From positions 6,363,485-6,427,484 of the forward strand of contig SDUX01000002.1 in assembly GCA_008729055.1 (NCBI GenBank): a DNA stretch of 64,000 nt. The letters are read 5' to 3'. This document shows, in pieces, positions 62,144-64,000 of this stretch. The notes under the pieces were generated by a model. The model ran no database searches, was not told the DNA's origin, and saw nothing but the letters and a program-made list of their open reading frames with translations. Both the position numbers and the translations under genes were made by a program. This DNA comes from Pyropia haitanensis. Its lineage: Eukaryota; Rhodophyta; Bangiophyceae; Bangiales; Bangiaceae. Numbering within the stretch: the first letter of the stretch is position 1; the number at the start of each line of letters is the position of its first letter.

Positions 62144-64000
62144 ATGGTCGGCGCTATGGCGAGTCGCGCCGCCGCCGCCGCCGCGGCGACGCCGACCATG
62201 CCGCCGCCCTTCGCGCACCCCGCCGCGCACCCGCCGTCGGCCACCGACGCGCCGCCGCCGCCGCCGCCGCGACGGCACCGCGTCCGGTTCCTGGCGCGCC
62301 CCGCCCGCGCGGCGATCGCCTACCGGCAACGCCCCGCGGATGACGACTATGTGGTAGCCTTTCCCCCGGCGGCGGACCCGCGGCCAGTGGCCAACGGCGG
62401 CGGCAGCGGCGGCGGCGGCGGCGGCTGGCCCTCCACCTCTCCGTGGTTCCAGCCTACCACAGCGGGGACTGCGATCTCGGCTGGCAGCAGGGGCGGCGCC
62501 CTTCAGGAGCGCCCGGCCTCACCGGAAGAGCGCCAGGTGGACTGGTGGCGTCCGGTCACCACCGCCGCCACCGCCACCGCTGCCGCCGCCGTCACTGCTG
62601 CCGCCTGTCCCGCCGCTGCTGCCACCAGTGGGGCCGCCCCAACTGGAGAAGGAGTCCCGGCGTGGGCTCTCATTCGCCAGCTGCCGCGGGTGCAGTCGGA
62701 GGTGGACGTGCAGCTGATGGTGCCCCTGCGGTGGGCGGCCGCCGGGCGGCTGGTCGTGCGGCCGCCCCGCAAAGCGGGCAGCCACTGGCATGGGGCGGCG
62801 GAAGAGGAAGCAGTGGTGCCGCCGGAACGGGTGGTCGTGATGGGTCCTCCCCGGGTCCAGCCGGGTGGCCCAGGCGTTCCTCCCCCTAACCCAGACGGGG
62901 CCTCCAGCCGCGGCCACGCCCGAGAAGTCACGTGCCGCCGCACCGCGGCCGCCCCTGCCGACGGCCCGAGCGCGCGGCTGCGGGAGCAGAACAGCGAGCC
63001 GTTGGTCGCCTCCCGTGCCACCCGCGCGTGGGTAGCCGCCACACAAGACACGTACAGTGCCACCGCCACCGACGGCGGTCGCCCCGCGACGCGCCCTGCT
63101 CATGAACCGCCGTCACGAGACAATGGCGGGCCGCCGCGGCGGCCGCAGCGAAACGAGGAGGACCCGACCTTGGCCTGGCAGACCACCGGCCTGTTCCCGA
63201 CGCTCCCACCTCCCGACGTTGACGTTCCGCTCGTCCGGGTGGACACGAACCCTCCCACGGCGCGCACGACGGTCCAACCACTTGGGGATGCGCGCAGCGG
63301 CGTTGACGGCTGGCCACTTCCCCGGCCGCCCGCCGCCCTCCCCCAACGGTGTGTCGCGTCGTTTTCCTCTCCGCTACCCGCCGCGGGGTCGTGTTCGGCA
63401 GTGGCGTTCTCCTTCCTCGGCGTCCTCGCGCCGTTCGTGTCGACAGTCGGCGGCGTCGCGGCGTTGCGGCTTGAGTGGGCCACCCTCCGCTTTGCCGCAG
63501 CGCCCGTCGACGGTGGTGTTACAGGCGACAGTGGCGGCGGCGGCGGCGGCCGCGGCGGTGACGGCGGCGGTCGCGGCCGCGCCCCGGCGGCGGTTGTGGA
63601 CATGGTCGACTTTGGGGTCCGCCTCCACGGCGACGCCGCCGCCGCTGGCTGGGTGGTGAGCGCGGTGGAGCCACGGCCCAGCTACGAAGTGGCGCTGCTC
63701 ACCGCCGCCGCGCCCGACGTTTCCGTCGCGGCGGGCCCCAGTGGCGTGTCGCTCTCGCGCGCGGGCGGCCGCTCCATCGAGACTGCCCGCCCGCCCTACG
63801 CCGTCGCCGCCACCGTCGGCACGGACCGGGTGGCGCACAGCGCGGACTGGCGGTGGGAGCTGACCGGCCTCGACGACGGGTCCCCCTACTATGCTCACCG
63901 GGGCGGCGGCGGCGGGCGTCGGCGGGCGGCGGGGCACGGCTGGCGCCACGCCGCGTCGGCCGCCGCCGCGCCGGCGGCGGCGACGCAGAGCCACGCGGCG
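62144..64000 (+). CDS. Unknown protein, 3' end missing (off window)
   Basis: From the ATG at 62144 (MVGAMASRAAAAAAATPTM) a single frame stays open for 619 codons to the last base of the window; I followed it codon by codon and found no stop. The product has an Ala/Pro-rich N terminus, then RRHRVRFLARPARAAIAYR and DDDYVVAFPP. A conserved-looking VQSEVDVQLMVPLRWAAAGR and a possible membrane or buried segment SCSAVAFSFLGVLAPFVSTV follow. Next comes a beta-rich part: VVDMVDFGVRLHG, AGWVVSAVEPRPSYEVALL and SADWRWELTGLDDGSPYY. Composition is more mixed than in the spurious frames, which supports a real gene. I do not recognise the family. No signal peptide is seen. Confidence 0.6.
   Translation, partial: MVGAMASRAAAAAAATPTMPPPFAHPAAHPPSATDAPPPPPPRRHRVRFLARPARAAIAYRQRPADDDYVVAFPPAADPRPVANGGGSGGGGGGWPSTSPWFQPTTAGTAISAGSRGGALQERPASPEERQVDWWRPVTTAATATAAAAVTAAACPAAAATSGAAPTGEGVPAWALIRQLPRVQSEVDVQLMVPLRWAAAGRLVVRPPRKAGSHWHGAAEEEAVVPPERVVVMGPPRVQPGGPGVPPPNPDGASSRGHAREVTCRRTAAAPADGPSARLREQNSEPLVASRATRAWVAATQDTYSATATDGGRPATRPAHEPPSRDNGGPPRRPQRNEEDPTLAWQTTGLFPTLPPPDVDVPLVRVDTNPPTARTTVQPLGDARSGVDGWPLPRPPAALPQRCVASFSSPLPAAGSCSAVAFSFLGVLAPFVSTVGGVAALRLEWATLRFAAAPVDGGVTGDSGGGGGGRGGDGGGRGRAPAAVVDMVDFGVRLHGDAAAAGWVVSAVEPRPSYEVALLTAAAPDVSVAAGPSGVSLSRAGGRSIETARPPYAVAATVGTDRVAHSADWRWELTGLDDGSPYYAHRGGGGGRRRAAGHGWRHAASAAAAPAAATQSHAA

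Noticed and set aside
1..64000. CRISPR array, prokaryotic operon or phage region
   Set aside because: No regularly spaced repeats of suitable length, genes have spliceosomal introns, Kozak-like starts and divergent/convergent layout, and tRNA genes carry introns. The window is eukaryotic nuclear DNA.

Overview
The window looks like nuclear DNA of a very GC-rich photosynthetic eukaryote. Genes are mostly intronless or carry a few short GT-AG introns, coding sequence is dominated by GCC/GCG/GGC codons, and long C or G homopolymers lie in leaders, linkers and intergenic DNA. A plant-type arogenate dehydrogenase, a SOUL haem-binding protein, a Rubisco-LSMT-type SET protein and plastid-transit-like N termini point to an alga. 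The base composition, sparse introns and ectopically interrupted tRNA genes would fit a red alga of the Porphyra/Pyropia kind, but that placement is inference.

Layout. 0-2.2 kb: 5' part of a secreted Gly-rich protein (minus, runs off the window). 2.2-8.2 kb: no firm protein gene, but AT-rich islands, a tRNA-Gly with an insertion in its T loop, and a 1.55-kb terminal-inverted-repeat element with a TA target duplication. 8.2-10.5 kb: CTP synthase (minus). 11.5-15.0 kb: an intact single-chain enoyl-CoA hydratase / 3-hydroxyacyl-CoA dehydrogenase / 3-ketoacyl-CoA thiolase. 15.2-16.2 kb: SOUL protein (minus). 16.8-20.6 kb: endonuclease III with a long AT-hook/histone-H1-like tail. 21.2-22.6 kb: SET protein (minus), followed by a tRNA-Met with two insertions. 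24.7-29.3 kb: large low-complexity protein. 29.9-32.3 kb: RAD18-like E3. 33.4-35.1 kb: arogenate dehydrogenase. 35.6-36.7 kb: mitochondrial-type uL18 (minus). 38.4-39.3 kb: secreted beta-sandwich protein. 40.1-41.1 kb: unknown two-exon gene (minus). 44.7-45.3 kb: secreted Cys/Lys-rich protein. 45.9-46.8 kb: probable plastid protein (minus). 48.6-49.6 kb: catalytically dead LMW phosphatase-like protein (minus). 51.7-53.2 kb: FANCL-like E3. 54.1-55.8 kb: probable plastid pseudokinase (minus). 57.6-59.8 kb: FAD monooxygenase of the kynurenine 3-monooxygenase type. 62.1 kb-end: unknown partial gene.

There are no operons; neighbours are arranged head-to-head or tail-to-tail with independent functions. 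Three DNA-repair proteins (endonuclease III, RAD18, FANCL) fall in one window, but nothing shows they are co-regulated. Many reading frames are open only up to a C or G homopolymer and resume in another frame after it, so several gene models need sequence verification. The main candidates for something new are the shared T-loop insertions in both tRNA genes, the one-polypeptide beta-oxidation enzyme, the H1-tailed endonuclease III and the dead LMW phosphatase.
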